From Psychrobacter sp. TAE2020 (GTDB taxonomy: Bacteria > Pseudomonadota > Gammaproteobacteria > Pseudomonadales > Moraxellaceae): a stretch of DNA of 64,000 nucleotides. The notes beneath the pieces were generated by a model. It saw nothing but the letters and a program-made list of their open reading frames with translations, was not told the DNA's origin and made no database searches. The position numbers were made by a program, and so were the translations under genes. The DNA lies in the NCBI RefSeq assembly GCF_018919485.1, contig NZ_JAHLMU010000001.1:1620893-1684892 (forward strand). The letters run 5' to 3'. This document shows, in pieces, positions 51,074-60,459 of the stretch (its first letter is position 1; each line of letters starts with the position of its first letter).

Positions 51074-51115
51074 TTAATTCTTAGTGCTCAATTCTTAATT
51101 CTTAGTGCTCAATAA
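51074..51115. repeat. 21-bp tandem duplication between pilT and pilU
   Basis: Two adjacent copies of a unit beginning TTAATTCTTAGTGCTCAAT, differing only at their last bases. It lies in the pilT-pilU spacer, outside both coding regions. Confidence 0.85.
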
Positions 51116-51186
51116 CTTTATAGCTTTTTGGCATCGACTTGACTACTTTGAGCCTTTTTAATTTCTATCTATATGAGGCTATCATT

Positions 51187-52308
51187 ATGGACTTCGATAA
51201 ACTATTACAACTGATGATTAAAAATAATGGCTCTGACTTATTTATTACCGTCAATGTCGCTCCATCGATGAAGATGAACGGTGTCATCCGTCCTGTAGGT
51301 AAAGTAGCATTAACAGAGAAGCAAGTCGAAACCTTAGTCAGAGGTGTAATGACAGAATGTCAGCGTAAAGAGTTTGCTGAGACTAATGAATGTCAGTTTG
51401 CTATCACAGATGAATTAGAAAAAGCACGCTTTCGGGTTAGTGCTTTTAGGCAACGTAACATGCCAGGCATGATTTTGCGAAAAATAGAAAACAAAATCCC
51501 TACTACTGATGAGCTGGGGTTACCCCCATTATTGCAACAACTGGCCATGAAGAACCGCGGTATTATATTGTTAGTGGGTGCCACAGGAACAGGAAAGTCT
51601 ACTAGCCTAGCTGCTATGATAGGACATCGTAATCGTAACTCGCATGGCCACATTATTACTATTGAAGACCCTATAGAATTTATCCATCAGCATCAAGGCT
51701 GTATTATCACCCAGCGCGAAGTAGGTATCGATACTTTAACTTTTGAGACAGGTCTGAAAAACACTCTACGTCAAGCACCAGATGTTATTTTAATCGGAGA
51801 AATCCGTAACCGTGAAGTTATGAACTATGCGATTCAGTACGCTGAAACTGGTCACTTAGTTTTTGCGACTTTACATGCTAACAATGCCAACCAAGCCATA
51901 GATCGAATTATTCACTTTTTTGAAGCGGATCGTCACAGTCAGCTACTTATGGATCTATCGCTTAACTTACAAGCGATTGTCGCTCAGCAACTCATCCCTA
52001 CCTCGGATGGCCAAGGACGCCAAGCCGCTATTGAAATCTTACTAAACTCGCAGCTGATAAGTGATTATATTCGTAAGGGTGAAATTCACGAAATAAAACA
52101 GGTTATGGCTCGTTCACGTAATAGTGGCATGCAAACTTTCGATCAGGCCCTGTTCGACTTGTACGAAAACTCCGAGATCACTTACCAAGATGCTATTAAG
52201 TATGCTGACTCACCAAATGATCTGCGTTTACAGGTCAAGCTCAATAGTAGACATAGTGATAACTATAAAGATAAAAATATTAAAAAACTCTCTTTAGATG
52301 CTAATTAG
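51187..52308 (+). CDS. pilU: Type IV pilus accessory retraction ATPase PilU
   Basis: 373 residues from the ATG at 51187, which has ATGAGG upstream; an earlier in-frame start adds a doubtful 16-residue head. PilT-like ATPase that assists retraction. Walker A is GATGTGKSTSLAAM, followed by EDPIEFIHQHQGCIITQREV, LRQAPDVILIGEIRNREVMN and TGHLVFATLHANNANQAIDR. It lacks the AIRNLIRE motif, consistent with PilU rather than a second PilT. The C-terminus has a PilU-like extension with a Lys-rich end. Confidence 0.97.
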   Translation: MDFDKLLQLMIKNNGSDLFITVNVAPSMKMNGVIRPVGKVALTEKQVETLVRGVMTECQRKEFAETNECQFAITDELEKARFRVSAFRQRNMPGMILRKIENKIPTTDELGLPPLLQQLAMKNRGIILLVGATGTGKSTSLAAMIGHRNRNSHGHIITIEDPIEFIHQHQGCIITQREVGIDTLTFETGLKNTLRQAPDVILIGEIRNREVMNYAIQYAETGHLVFATLHANNANQAIDRIIHFFEADRHSQLLMDLSLNLQAIVAQQLIPTSDGQGRQAAIEILLNSQLISDYIRKGEIHEIKQVMARSRNSGMQTFDQALFDLYENSEITYQDAIKYADSPNDLRLQVKLNSRHSDNYKDKNIKKLSLDAN

Positions 52309-52468
52309 CTATTAGCGTTGAGCCATCATTAGCTATGGATAAACTGGGGTTGAAGAAATCGCCGCTGTTAACTTGTCAGTGTTTAGATAGTATATTTATA
52401 AGGGCCAATAATGAAAAGCAGCAACCGATAACCAACCTTGAATTAGCTATCCTCAACCTATCTGCAAT

Positions 52469-52500
52469 AAAAAAAGCCTTTATTTATAAAGACTTTTTTT
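52469..52500 (+). terminator. Terminator after pilU
   Basis: An AT-rich stem (CCTTTAT/ATAAAG) flanked by A-run and T-run, between convergent pilU and fur. The stem is weak. Confidence 0.5.
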
Positions 52501-52577
52501 ATGCTTAATACTAAGCCTAAGATATCAGGAATAAAGCACTACAGCAAATAGCACTAAAGCTAGCTGAATCGTGCGAC

Positions 52578-53009
52578 TTACTTGGCGCTATCCTTACATT
52601 CTTGATTATTGCAGATACCATAAAGTACTAGTGAATGTCCTGAGAGCTTAAAACCATGCTCGTTTGCCACTTTCAGTTGTTCTTCTTCGATAATTTCGTT
52701 GTGGAACTCAATAATCTTGCCACATACATCACAAACCAAATGGTCATGATGCTCGTCTTGAGTGATCTCGAACACAGAAAGATTATTTTCAAAGTTATGA
52801 CGCTCAACGATACCGGCTTGCTCGAACTGAGTTAATACTCGATAAACCGTGGCTAAACCCACATCTTCACCTTGCCCAATCAGTGCTTTATAAACTTCTT
52901 CAGCACTCATATGGTGATGCTCTGCGTTTGCTAATAATTCTAAAATCTTAATGCGAGGTAAGGTAACTTTAAGCCCCGCTTTACGTAAATCTTGATTGGT
53001 GAAAGCCAT
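52578..53009 (-). CDS. fur: Ferric uptake regulator
   Basis: 143 residues from the ATG at 53009, chosen because AGAGGGA lies 6 bases ahead; upstream in-frame starts give a non-family head. It is an iron-sensing repressor. The winged helix begins DLRKAGLKVTLPRIKILELL, with AEHHHMSAEEVYKAL and DVGLATVYRVLTQFEQAGIV. Metal sites are in ITQDEHHDHLVCDVCGKIIE, and the structural Cys pair continues to the late CNNQEC. Divergent from bamE, a gene pair also found in Pseudomonas (fur/omlA). No Fur box was identified by eye. Confidence 0.97.
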   Translation of the reverse strand: MAFTNQDLRKAGLKVTLPRIKILELLANAEHHHMSAEEVYKALIGQGEDVGLATVYRVLTQFEQAGIVERHNFENNLSVFEITQDEHHDHLVCDVCGKIIEFHNEIIEEEQLKVANEHGFKLSGHSLVLYGICNNQECKDSAK

Positions 53010-53357
53010 AGTATCCCTCTTGACTATTAAAGTCTTAGTAAATAAAAACGTTTTGCAATGATAAACAAGTGCGGCTGAAGGCAAGCTACTGGCCAAAGCC
53101 AACAACCATTAAAGAGTAAGAACTAGGCTTTAACAGCTTTAAACTATCTCAAAATACTATTGTAAGTAGATAAGCTTAAGCTTATAAAGCTTTAATTCTG
53201 TTAAGATTATGAGGTACTAGTAGTTATAGTTATTCTATAATGCTTATTAAATAATGTCGTAAGTGATAGGCAATTGCAAGTAAATCACGTATCATTTGTC
53301 CAAGATTGTCGGTAATGGTTGTATTGACAACTGTTGGCCGTACCTAACCCATTTCTT
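53010..53357. other. Divergent intergenic region between fur and bamE
   Basis: About 350 bases holding both promoters. No gene was seen. Confidence 0.4.
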
Positions 53358-53777
53358 ATGAGTCATCTTACCATGATAAATTCATTATCTCTTCGTTCTA
53401 TTGCCAATACTCGTATGCTACGCAAACTTATGATCGCTATTAGCATTGGCGCTACAGTTACGCTATCAGGCTGCTCACTATTTAGCGTTTATAAGATTGA
53501 TCTGCCGCAAGGAACACCTCTTAGTCAGACCCAAGCCCAAGCCTTGAAGGTAGGTATGAGCCAAAACCAAGTGCTCTATATCTTAGGCAGCCCTGCCATT
53601 AGAGACACTTTAGAGCCTAATCGTTGGGATTATATTTATGACTTTCAAGCAGGTACTGAAGGAAGTCGTAAGGGCATTGCTGATGTCAAAAATGCTAGCC
53701 AGCATTTGCGAGTTTACTTCGATGCCAATGGCATAGTTAGCCGTATTGAAGGTATTGAAACCTTGCCGCAACCTTGA
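53358..53777 (+). CDS. bamE: Outer membrane assembly lipoprotein BamE (OmlA/SmpA)
   Basis: 139 residues from the ATG at 53358; ATGs at 53373 and 53415 are also possible because none has a strong ribosome-binding site. The lipobox TLSGC puts the lipid on Cys39 of this version. The BamE fold follows: VYKIDLPQGTPLSQTQAQAL, VGMSQNQVLYILGSPAIRD and NRWDYIYDFQAG. Part of the BAM complex that inserts outer-membrane beta-barrels. Converges on rnfH, preserving the usual bamE-rnfH neighbourhood. Confidence 0.95.
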   Translation: MSHLTMINSLSLRSIANTRMLRKLMIAISIGATVTLSGCSLFSVYKIDLPQGTPLSQTQAQALKVGMSQNQVLYILGSPAIRDTLEPNRWDYIYDFQAGTEGSRKGIADVKNASQHLRVYFDANGIVSRIEGIETLPQP

Positions 53778-53861
53778 TAAATGAGAAGTAGTAAATCATT
53801 CAAGATAAGCCAAGGGTGATAAATCAGTTTTAATAGCTCAACCTTAAGCACTAGTTAGCAT

Positions 53862-53896
53862 AAAGCGCTGTTTACTTTTTAAATAGCGCTTTTTTA
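53862..53896. terminator. Bidirectional terminator between bamE and rnfH
   Basis: AAAGCGCT and AGCGCTTTTTT stem across an AT-rich loop, between convergent genes. Confidence 0.75.
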
Positions 53897-53943
53897 TGCG
53901 TTAGGTTTTGTCTGCTGACAGACTGTAACCGTATAGTTTGCCA

Positions 53944-54279
53944 CTATTTAGACTTATTCTTGCGTTGAGACATCGGGTCAGTACTTAAGCTCCTATAGAC
54001 TTCAATTCGATCAAGCGCCTGCAATTGATAGCTGAGTGGCTGCTTTTGTGCATAAATTCCCACATGCCATAATTTGGCAGCGGGAGTTATAGCCGCTGCT
54101 ACTTGCTCACACCATACTGCCAAAGCAGCAAACTGTGTTAACCAACCTGCTTGTGCCAACGCCTCATATATCGTTGTACCATTAGCCACCTCTAAGCTCA
54201 GATAATGCTGTATTTGTGCCGTCTCTGCATAAGCTAAGTGTACCGTTATTGGCTTAGATGCTAGCGTTTGTAAGGGCAT
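53944..54279 (-). CDS. rnfH: RnfH-family ubiquitin-like protein
   Basis: 111 residues from the ATG at 54279. A GTG at 54315 would overlap the upstream gene by 13 bases, and a further ATG at 54384 would overlap by 82, so the start is uncertain. Beta-grasp family: ITVHLAYAETAQIQHYLSLE, GTTIYEALAQAGWL, VGIYAQKQPLSYQLQALDRI and the hallmark DRIEVYRSLSTDPMSQRK. Function is unclear; the name comes from rnf operons, but this gene is far more often next to bamE. Coupled to the upstream transporter gene. Confidence 0.85.
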   Translation of the reverse strand: MPLQTLASKPITVHLAYAETAQIQHYLSLEVANGTTIYEALAQAGWLTQFAALAVWCEQVAAAITPAAKLWHVGIYAQKQPLSYQLQALDRIEVYRSLSTDPMSQRKNKSK

Positions 54280-54302
54280 CTGTACAGCCACATCATTATT
54301 TA

Positions 54303-55442
54303 CTAGCTCATCCACTGTAGTACCCAACCTACTAATGCTAAAGTCAGTGCTAAGGGCACAAAAATACGAATGGCTATGCGCCACAAATTATAAAAGCCTT
54401 CATTACCGAAGTTTAACGACTTACGCAGATGACTGATTTTCATCTGCCAACCAACGAATACTGAAAGCAACAATACCGCTACGCTGCTAATAATAACTAA
54501 CAATCCAACTAGCCAAGTGGTTGGTACGGCTATTACTAATACTACCCCTAGTGCTACGGTCAATAGTAAGCTAACTACCAGCCCAAACTTATAAGATAGT
54601 TGTTGCACAGCATAATGTAGCAAATAACTGACTACAAACAGCACTCCTAGCCCATATACCAGTTGCGCGATTGGTGGCAGATTTAGACCACTAATAAATA
54701 ACGCAATCACCCCAACTATCAACTGTAATATCCAAATCGGTAATACTAGTTTAGTAGCGCGGTATACCGCAGTAGACTGATTTTTTTTAGTGGCAGCGTC
54801 ACTATGGTTAGCACCTGAGGTTAATAGGGTTTGTTTACTGACTAAGTGCTGTCCGAACCAGTATAGACCAGTACCAGCACCTACACTCACTAATGCCAAT
54901 GCTACAGCTCGTGCCCATTCACTCAAGCTAATATCAGTCATAGCGAAGCTAATAGTAGGCAAGCCATTGGCAACGCCTAGCGCTAACCCTATGATCATCA
55001 ACCCTAGACCAATTGGTAAAGGAGCTGCTCCAAGCAAGCTTAGCAATACAGCGATGACTAGCAAACCGGCACCAACGGCAAAGCTTGGTATATTAGGCAA
55101 ACTATTAAGCTCAGTCAGTGCTGCTAATATCCTGTTACTAGCATCAGAGACTACTAGTGCCGCAATAACTATCGACACTAAAGCTGCAAGCCAAGCAAAA
55201 CTTCGCCATAGCGAACTGGCATCAGCTTCACGTGTCAGCTTTTGCATGCCTGCTAATGGCGACTCAGCACTGCGATAAGCTAAAGCAACTTCAGCATAAA
55301 TGACTGGTAGAGATACTAGCACCATGGCTAATAACCATAGTAACCAAAAATCGATTTCACCAATTGAGGCTGGGGCAAACCAGCGAAACAATAATAGTGG
55401 CAGTAGTGCAGCTATAAAATAAGAGGCATAACGGATCATCAT
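54303..55442 (-). CDS. Divergent neurotransmitter:sodium symporter (NSS)-like protein
   Basis: 379 residues and about eleven hydrophobic helices. The end FGNEGFYNLWRIAIRIFVPL and the stretch LWLLAMVLVSLPVIYAEVAL with later YRSAESPLAGMQ resemble the SNF/NSS family. It is shorter than usual (440-500), and the family's N-terminal sodium/substrate motif with the unwound GxGNxWRFP segment is not recognisable, so transport function is doubtful. It overlaps or abuts rnfH. It may be a degenerate transporter conserved in Moraxellaceae. Confidence 0.7.
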   Translation of the reverse strand: MMIRYASYFIAALLPLLLFRWFAPASIGEIDFWLLWLLAMVLVSLPVIYAEVALAYRSAESPLAGMQKLTREADASSLWRSFAWLAALVSIVIAALVVSDASNRILAALTELNSLPNIPSFAVGAGLLVIAVLLSLLGAAPLPIGLGLMIIGLALGVANGLPTISFAMTDISLSEWARAVALALVSVGAGTGLYWFGQHLVSKQTLLTSGANHSDAATKKNQSTAVYRATKLVLPIWILQLIVGVIALFISGLNLPPIAQLVYGLGVLFVVSYLLHYAVQQLSYKFGLVVSLLLTVALGVVLVIAVPTTWLVGLLVIISSVAVLLLSVFVGWQMKISHLRKSLNFGNEGFYNLWRIAIRIFVPLALTLALVGWVLQWMS

Positions 55443-55780
55443 AATTTCAATCCAAACGTTCTAAAGTAATAAGTAGCGTTAGGGGTTGTGCAATATGTAC
55501 AAATACGTCCTGATATAGAAATACAGTTATTCTTATATATAAATACAGCTATATAGGAGCACCGGCTTATTGTAAACCCTTATGATTTATATAAGGCAGC
55601 ATCTATAAGCCATTATTTGTAGAGCTGTGTCTTTAAGTGGTTATACATAATGGAGAGCTAGCTATAAAAAAACCCCGGAATCGGGGTTTAGTAGCTAAAG
55701 GATAATCTATATTCTATAGGATTTAAAAAACTCATTTAACTACGGTATAGGACTAGTATTTTTAAGTATTAGATATTGAA
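55443..55780. other. Intergenic region between cytochrome c4 and the NSS-like gene
   Basis: 338 bases. Contains the cytochrome c4 terminator at 55665-55690 and nothing else that I can support. Confidence 0.45.
55665..55690 (-). terminator. Rho-independent terminator after cytochrome c4
   Basis: On the minus strand AACCCCG, ATT and CGGGGTT followed by seven T. Confidence 0.9.
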
Positions 55781-56449
55781 TTAATGGATAGCACTGACGT
55801 AGTCTGCAAGGATGCGAATATCGCGATCCGACAACTTCGAAGCTACTACCTGCATCATACCCTTATCGCCTTCTTTAGCAGCATCATTGTAGCGCTTTTG
55901 ATCATCACTAGTGACATCATCTTCACGACCAGCAGCGCGGAATAGCTTAAGCTGAGTCGCGATATATTGAGAATGTTGACCCCCTAAACGTGGGAAAGCA
56001 GCCCAAATATTACCAGCAGCATCTGGACCATGACAACCAGCACAACCAATGACCCCACGTGACTTATCACCACCTAAAAATATCTTAGTCGCTTCTTGCA
56101 CAGTAGCTGGGTTACCAAAACCTACTCCCCAAGGAGCTTTTTCAGTATAGTAGCCAGCAACGTTAGCTAGATCTTGCTGAGACAAGTTAGCAACTTGCGC
56201 TTGCATGATACCGTTTTTACGGTAGCCTGCTTTGAAGTTCACTAGTTGCTTATAAAGATACTTTACATTTTGGCCGCCTAAGTTAGGCTGAGCAGGGACT
56301 GCACTTACTCCGTCAACACCATGACAAGCGGCACATTGTGCTTCTACGATTTTTTTACCTGCATTAGCGTCATATTCAGGAACAGTAATAGCAGCTTGTA
56401 CGCTGAAACTTGCAATACATAAGCTGGCGGCAGCGATTAACTTTTTCAT
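55781..56449 (-). CDS. Dihaem cytochrome c4
   Basis: 222 residues. Periplasmic electron carrier with a cleaved signal (KKLIAAASLCIASFSVQAA). Two covalent haem sites are seen: EAQCAACHGVDG in the first half and GCAGCHGPDAAG in the second. Each half has a later Met ligand region (KNGIMQAQVANLSQQDLANV and KGMMQVVASKLSDRDIRILA). The two-domain layout is that of c4, which passes electrons to terminal oxidases in Pseudomonadales. A monohaem cytochrome gene lies upstream on the same strand. engB is divergent, as in Pseudomonas. Confidence 0.95.
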   Translation of the reverse strand: MKKLIAAASLCIASFSVQAAITVPEYDANAGKKIVEAQCAACHGVDGVSAVPAQPNLGGQNVKYLYKQLVNFKAGYRKNGIMQAQVANLSQQDLANVAGYYTEKAPWGVGFGNPATVQEATKIFLGGDKSRGVIGCAGCHGPDAAGNIWAAFPRLGGQHSQYIATQLKLFRAAGREDDVTSDDQKRYNDAAKEGDKGMMQVVASKLSDRDIRILADYVSAIH

Positions 56450-56705
56450 CTATATGAATCCTACTAACTTGGCGTAAGTATCAGTTAGCATAATTGCATT
56501 AACAAGACTCTATCTATACGATAGTATGTAGCAATGCTCATAGAACAATTCCTACATTTTCAATCTTAGTAATCAACCACCCAAAAGCACTTACTGACAA
56601 CAAGGTTTATTTACGATTATTATAGCAAGACTTTATAGTATTTGCTTACCTAATCTCAGTAATATCTTAGTCTATTCAGTTTTATATCTATATTCATTTT
56701 CAACA

Positions 56706-57056
56706 TCACTTACTCATATATTCTATCAACTGCTTGTAATCTTCATCGCTACAATTATTACATAAGCCGCCAGCAGGCATTTGAATCATACCGTTTTTGA
56801 CTGACTCGATAAGCGCTGGTATACCTTTTTGTTGTTTGAGCTGCTGCCATTTGGCACTATCGCCCTTTTTGATAGCGTTTAAAGCACCACTGTTATGACA
56901 AGCCGCGCAAGAATCGTTATAGATAATAGCAATATCAGCAGCAGAAACCGTAGTTACCATTGCTGTAGTTAACAAAATAGCGGCTATACCACCCGTTAAA
57001 GTACGACTGATTAAAACGCTACTGATAGCGGCTGTCAATTGAGTTAATAGGCGCAT
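56706..57056 (-). CDS. Monohaem cytochrome c5-like protein
   Basis: 116 residues. Signal peptide or membrane anchor over residues 1-40 (GGIAAILLTTAMVTTVSAAD). One haem site, NDSCAACHNSGA. The Met ligand is in NGMIQMPAGGLCNNCSDEDY, and the CxxC pair in that loop is a c5 hallmark. A periplasmic electron carrier, probably in the same respiratory branch as the c4 gene 256 bases downstream. AGGAGGCC lies just before the ATG. Confidence 0.88.
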   Translation of the reverse strand: MRLLTQLTAAISSVLISRTLTGGIAAILLTTAMVTTVSAADIAIIYNDSCAACHNSGALNAIKKGDSAKWQQLKQQKGIPALIESVKNGMIQMPAGGLCNNCSDEDYKQLIEYMSK

Positions 57057-57519
57057 AAGAGGCCTCCTTTAGCTGGATAACGATAAAAGGTACAGCGAAT
57101 TGCTGTCTTCTCTTATATCTACTGGCTTGGCCTATATTGTAACAAATTATATTAGCTTAATGTAGTGATGCTTTGTTTAGCGGTGTTGAGAACTTTCTAT
57201 AAGCGCCTATCGCGTTTAATGTTATGCTATAACTAATATGGTGTTCCTAGCTATTATTTCAACAGTTTTATCTACAACTTTTATTAACTATCTGGATTAG
57301 ACCTTACTATCGAATTACCCGTAAATACTGATAGTTATTGCTAACAGTTGCTATAATATCTTTTTTTTAAATCAGCAGCTAGTTTGAGATCGGCACGTAG
57401 ATAGTAATGAAAAGATAGGCTCTTAGACCGTGATGTCGAGACTCACTATCTTGCTAGCGCTCTACTCCTTACCTTTATCCAAGATTTATTTCGAATTTAT
57501 ATATATTAATGAGCCCTTT
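57057..57519. other. Divergent intergenic region between cytochrome c5-like and engB
   Basis: 463 bases with no supported gene. An in-frame extension of engB to 57430 runs through it but lacks family resemblance. Confidence 0.4.
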
Positions 57520-58314
57520 ATGAGTACCCCGTATAAAGATGTTGTCGCTGAGCATGCGGCATTTAATACCAAAGCTCGCCAGCGCATACAACAAACTGAG
57601 TTTATGACTTCAGCGCCTACTTTTCGTCTGTGTCCACCCGATGCAGGGTTTGAAGTGGCTTTCGCTGGACGCTCAAACGCTGGTAAATCATCAGCAATTA
57701 ATGCTCTAACCAATCAACGTCAGTTGGCACGCTCATCAAAGACCCCTGGGCGTACTCAGATGATCAACTTTTTTAGTATTGGCGATACTGATAGACGTCT
57801 AGTCGATCTTCCAGGCTATGGCTATGCTGCGGTACCACTAGAGATGAAAAAAGAATGGCAAGTGGAGTTGGAGGAGTATCTAGTGTCACGCTCAAGCCTA
57901 GCTGGATTAGTGCTATTAACAGATATTCGTCATCCTCTAAAGTTTTATGACGAGCAAATGCTGCATTGGGCCAAAGAAGGTGAGCTACCAGTCCATATTT
58001 TACTCACTAAAGCGGACAAGCTAAAATATGGAGCCTCTAAAAATGCGCTTCTCAATACTCGTAAACAGCTAAAAAAATTAGGCTTAGACTGTACTACTCA
58101 GTTGTTTTCAGCTCTTAGAAAAGAAGGTTTAGATGAATTGGCTGGCGTCATGGGTAATTGGTATGACTATAAACTTACCGATGAAAAAGTATCGGCATCA
58201 GGCTTTAACCAGCAAACTGATCTAGCGTCGCTTAACGCGGCATTAGATGCTGAATTAGAAGCGCAAACTCTAGAAACGTCTATAGCAACTAACAAACAAT
58301 CAATAGATAAATAA
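57520..58314 (+). CDS. engB: Ribosome biogenesis GTP-binding protein YsxC/EngB
   Basis: 264 residues from the ATG at 57520, where family similarity begins; an upstream in-frame start is rejected. GTPase needed for 50S assembly. G1 is [21 protein letters not shown]2/G3 are [13 protein letters not shown] and [13 protein letters not shown], and G4 is [11 protein letters not shown]. The last 45 residues (after [17 protein letters not shown]) are a polar tail with Ala/Glu/Thr not seen in E. coli YihA. Converges on the HAD phosphatase gene. Confidence 0.96.
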   Translation: MSTPYKDVVAEHAAFNTKARQRIQQTEFMTSAPTFRLCPPDAGFEVAFAGRSNAGKSSAINALTNQRQLARSSKTPGRTQMINFFSIGDTDRRLVDLPGYGYAAVPLEMKKEWQVELEEYLVSRSSLAGLVLLTDIRHPLKFYDEQMLHWAKEGELPVHILLTKADKLKYGASKNALLNTRKQLKKLGLDCTTQLFSALRKEGLDELAGVMGNWYDYKLTDEKVSASGFNQQTDLASLNAALDAELEAQTLETSIATNKQSIDK

Positions 58315-58405
58315 TTTGTATTTACGGTTGTTAATTATGCCGTATTACAGATTATTTAGCAGTTTCTAAGCATAGCAGTCGCTACACATAGCCGCTTTAA
58401 AACAT

Positions 58406-58445
58406 AAACAGGGTTTATCGCTAATAACGATAAACCCTGTTTTTA
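58406..58445. terminator. Bidirectional terminator between engB and the HAD gene
   Basis: AAACAGGGTTTATCG and CGATAAACCCTGTTT form a perfect 15-bp stem with a T-run. Confidence 0.92.
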
Positions 58446-58485
58446 TTGATCATAACTTATAGTAAAGCTTTAACGGTTAGCCACT

Positions 58486-59232
58486 TTAAGCCCCTAACAA
58501 CTTAACCAAAGCTTGAGGCGTAGTGACTTGATAAGTCGGTTGCTGGGCAGCCAGCTCGTGACTAGCAGCCGAGCCATAGTCAACTGCAATACTAGTCATC
58601 CCCAACTGATTGGCCATTTGAATATCATAAATACTGTCACCAATATATACCGCATCAGATACTTGCTGCTGCGTAGCGTGCAAAATTTCAATCAGCATCT
58701 TAGGATCAGGTTTAGAGCCAGATTCATCGGCACAGCGGGTGGCCACGAAATAATCGTGACCGTTAGCAGCGCTCAATACTCGGTCTAAGCCTCGACGCTT
58801 TTTACCAGTGGCTACGGCTAGCTGCTTACCTTGCTGTTGTAGGGTTTGCAACATCGCCTCGATTTGAGGAAAAAACGGCGTACAGTGACTGTTAGCGATG
58901 TAATGCTCGCTATAACTATCTTGAATGGCTAGCTTCTGTGCAGCCGTTGCGCCGGGATACAGAATATAGATGCCTATTACTAAGCTTAAACCAATGATAT
59001 CTTGCACTTGTTTGTCAGTAGTAACAAACCCATGAGCCTCGCCAGCAAGATGCATCGACTCGACGATTAGACCTATAGAGTCCATCAAGGTGCCATCCCA
59101 GTCAAAGATAATAAGTTTTTTGCTTGCTAAGCAATCAGCAGCTGATGGGGCACTAGCAAGTGGCTGTAAAGAAGTTTGTGTTGAAGTAGCAGCAGTAGCC
59201 GTTGCTGTAGGATTGGCAGTAGCTTCGCTCAT
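58486..59232 (-). CDS. HAD-family phosphatase (phosphoglycolate phosphatase-like)
   Basis: 248 residues. Haloacid dehalogenase superfamily with cap type 1. Motif I is LIIFDWDGTLMDS, motif II region LAVATGKKRRGLDRVLS, and motif IV is AVYIGDSIYDIQMANQLG with the Lys of SGSKPDPKMLIEIL. The order rne, rluC, HAD phosphatase matches the Pseudomonas arrangement. The natural substrate is unknown. The first 35 residues are a Thr/Ala/Ser-rich disordered extension. Confidence 0.88.
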   Translation of the reverse strand: MSEATANPTATATAATSTQTSLQPLASAPSAADCLASKKLIIFDWDGTLMDSIGLIVESMHLAGEAHGFVTTDKQVQDIIGLSLVIGIYILYPGATAAQKLAIQDSYSEHYIANSHCTPFFPQIEAMLQTLQQQGKQLAVATGKKRRGLDRVLSAANGHDYFVATRCADESGSKPDPKMLIEILHATQQQVSDAVYIGDSIYDIQMANQLGMTSIAVDYGSAASHELAAQQPTYQVTTPQALVKLLGA

Positions 59233-59380
59233 AAACAGACCTTAATAAATAGGGTTAGCACCATGGAATGATAATGTTGCAGGACGCTGTTAGCGACTAA
59301 CAGTGATAAACTGACCCGTGCTCAATTAACAATGACAAAATACTGATAACAAACTCATATAAGACTCAGCCAAACCAATA

Positions 59381-59408
59381 TTTAAAGCCAAGCTAGTAGC
59401 TTGGCTTT
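59381..59408 (-). terminator. Hairpin downstream of rluC
   Basis: AAAGCCAAGCTA and TAGCTTGGCTTT form a perfect stem 26 bases past the rluC stop, with a short AT-rich tail on the minus strand. Confidence 0.7.
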
Positions 59409-59433
59409 AAGTCTTATCAGAAGGGTTAGTCAC

Positions 59434-60459
59434 TTATTTAGGCAATTCAGTCTCTTTTGGCAATAATGCAGCGATATCTTCAGGTAGCGGAGCGGTGATA
59501 GTCTCATAACCTGGGATATCTAAGCGCCACGCATGTAAGCATAAACGATGCACGCCAGACTTATCATGTACGTGATACTTATCATCGCCTAAAATAGCAT
59601 GACCAATATGCGCCAAATGTACACGAATTTGATGAGTGCGCCCAGTTAATGGTTTGGCTTCTATCAGACTTATAGCCTGATTAAGATGCATAAAGCGGCT
59701 GTGTACTACGATATCAGTTTGGCTTTCTTTGGCTTGTGAGTCCTGAGCATCTACTTTGACTCGGCGCTCACCACTACCAAGCGTATAACGTAGCAATGGC
59801 GCATCGATACGCTGCTCATTGAGTACTGGCTGCCCTTTTGCTAAGCACAAATAGTGCTTTTGAATAGTCTTGTCAACGAGATGCTGTTGCAGAGTTTTAA
59901 GTGCTGAGCGCTTTTTAGAGATCATCAGTAGACCTGAAGTATCTTTATCGATGCGATGTACTAGCTCTAAGTACTTTTTACCGGTCGCTTCACGCATAGC
60001 TTCGATAACCCCGAAGTCAAGACCACTACCGCCATGTACTGCGATACCTGAAGGTTTATTCAATACTAACAAGCCTTCGTCTTCATAGACCACACGTGAC
60101 AATAAGCTTTTAGCAAATTCAGTGCTAATGATTGGTTTTTCGCGAGTAGCTAACTGTACTGGCGCAATACGGACAACATCTTCACGCTGCAATCTGTCAT
60201 GGGCTTTACAGCGCTTATTGTTGACTCGAATCTCATCTGAGCGAATCATTTTATAGATGTGTGATTTTGGCAAGCCCTTTAAACGATTCAATAAGAAATT
60301 ATCTAAACGTTGGTCATGTTGATGTCGAGTCACTTCTAAGTAATTGACCTTTTCAAAGTTGCCAATCTCATCGTCAGCGCTCTGGGGACGAGTTTTACTA
60401 TTGAAGATAACAGGAGCTTCGTGAACGGGTGCGTCATTTGTCATTTTAGAGTTCGTCAT
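59434..60459 (-). CDS. rluC: 23S rRNA pseudouridine(955/2504/2580) synthase
   Basis: 341 residues. RluA-family synthase. The S4 RNA-binding domain is near residues 50-110 (QRLDNFLLNRLKGLPKSHIY, IRVNNKRCKAHDRLQREDVV). The catalytic core is VLNKPSGIAVHGGSGLDFGV, with the Asp in VHRIDKDTSGLLMISKKRSA and later PLTGRTHQIRVHLAHIGHAI. Divergent from rne, as in E. coli and Pseudomonas, which supports RluC over RluD. The first 35 residues are a polar extension; the second ATG (MTNDAP) is an alternative start. Confidence 0.96.
   Translation of the reverse strand: MTNSKMTNDAPVHEAPVIFNSKTRPQSADDEIGNFEKVNYLEVTRHQHDQRLDNFLLNRLKGLPKSHIYKMIRSDEIRVNNKRCKAHDRLQREDVVRIAPVQLATREKPIISTEFAKSLLSRVVYEDEGLLVLNKPSGIAVHGGSGLDFGVIEAMREATGKKYLELVHRIDKDTSGLLMISKKRSALKTLQQHLVDKTIQKHYLCLAKGQPVLNEQRIDAPLLRYTLGSGERRVKVDAQDSQAKESQTDIVVHSRFMHLNQAISLIEAKPLTGRTHQIRVHLAHIGHAILGDDKYHVHDKSGVHRLCLHAWRLDIPGYETITAPLPEDIAALLPKETELPK

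Noticed and set aside
53010..53105. Longer start for fur
   Set aside because: The added 32 residues do not fit the family, and the ATG at 53009 has a good AGAGGGA site.
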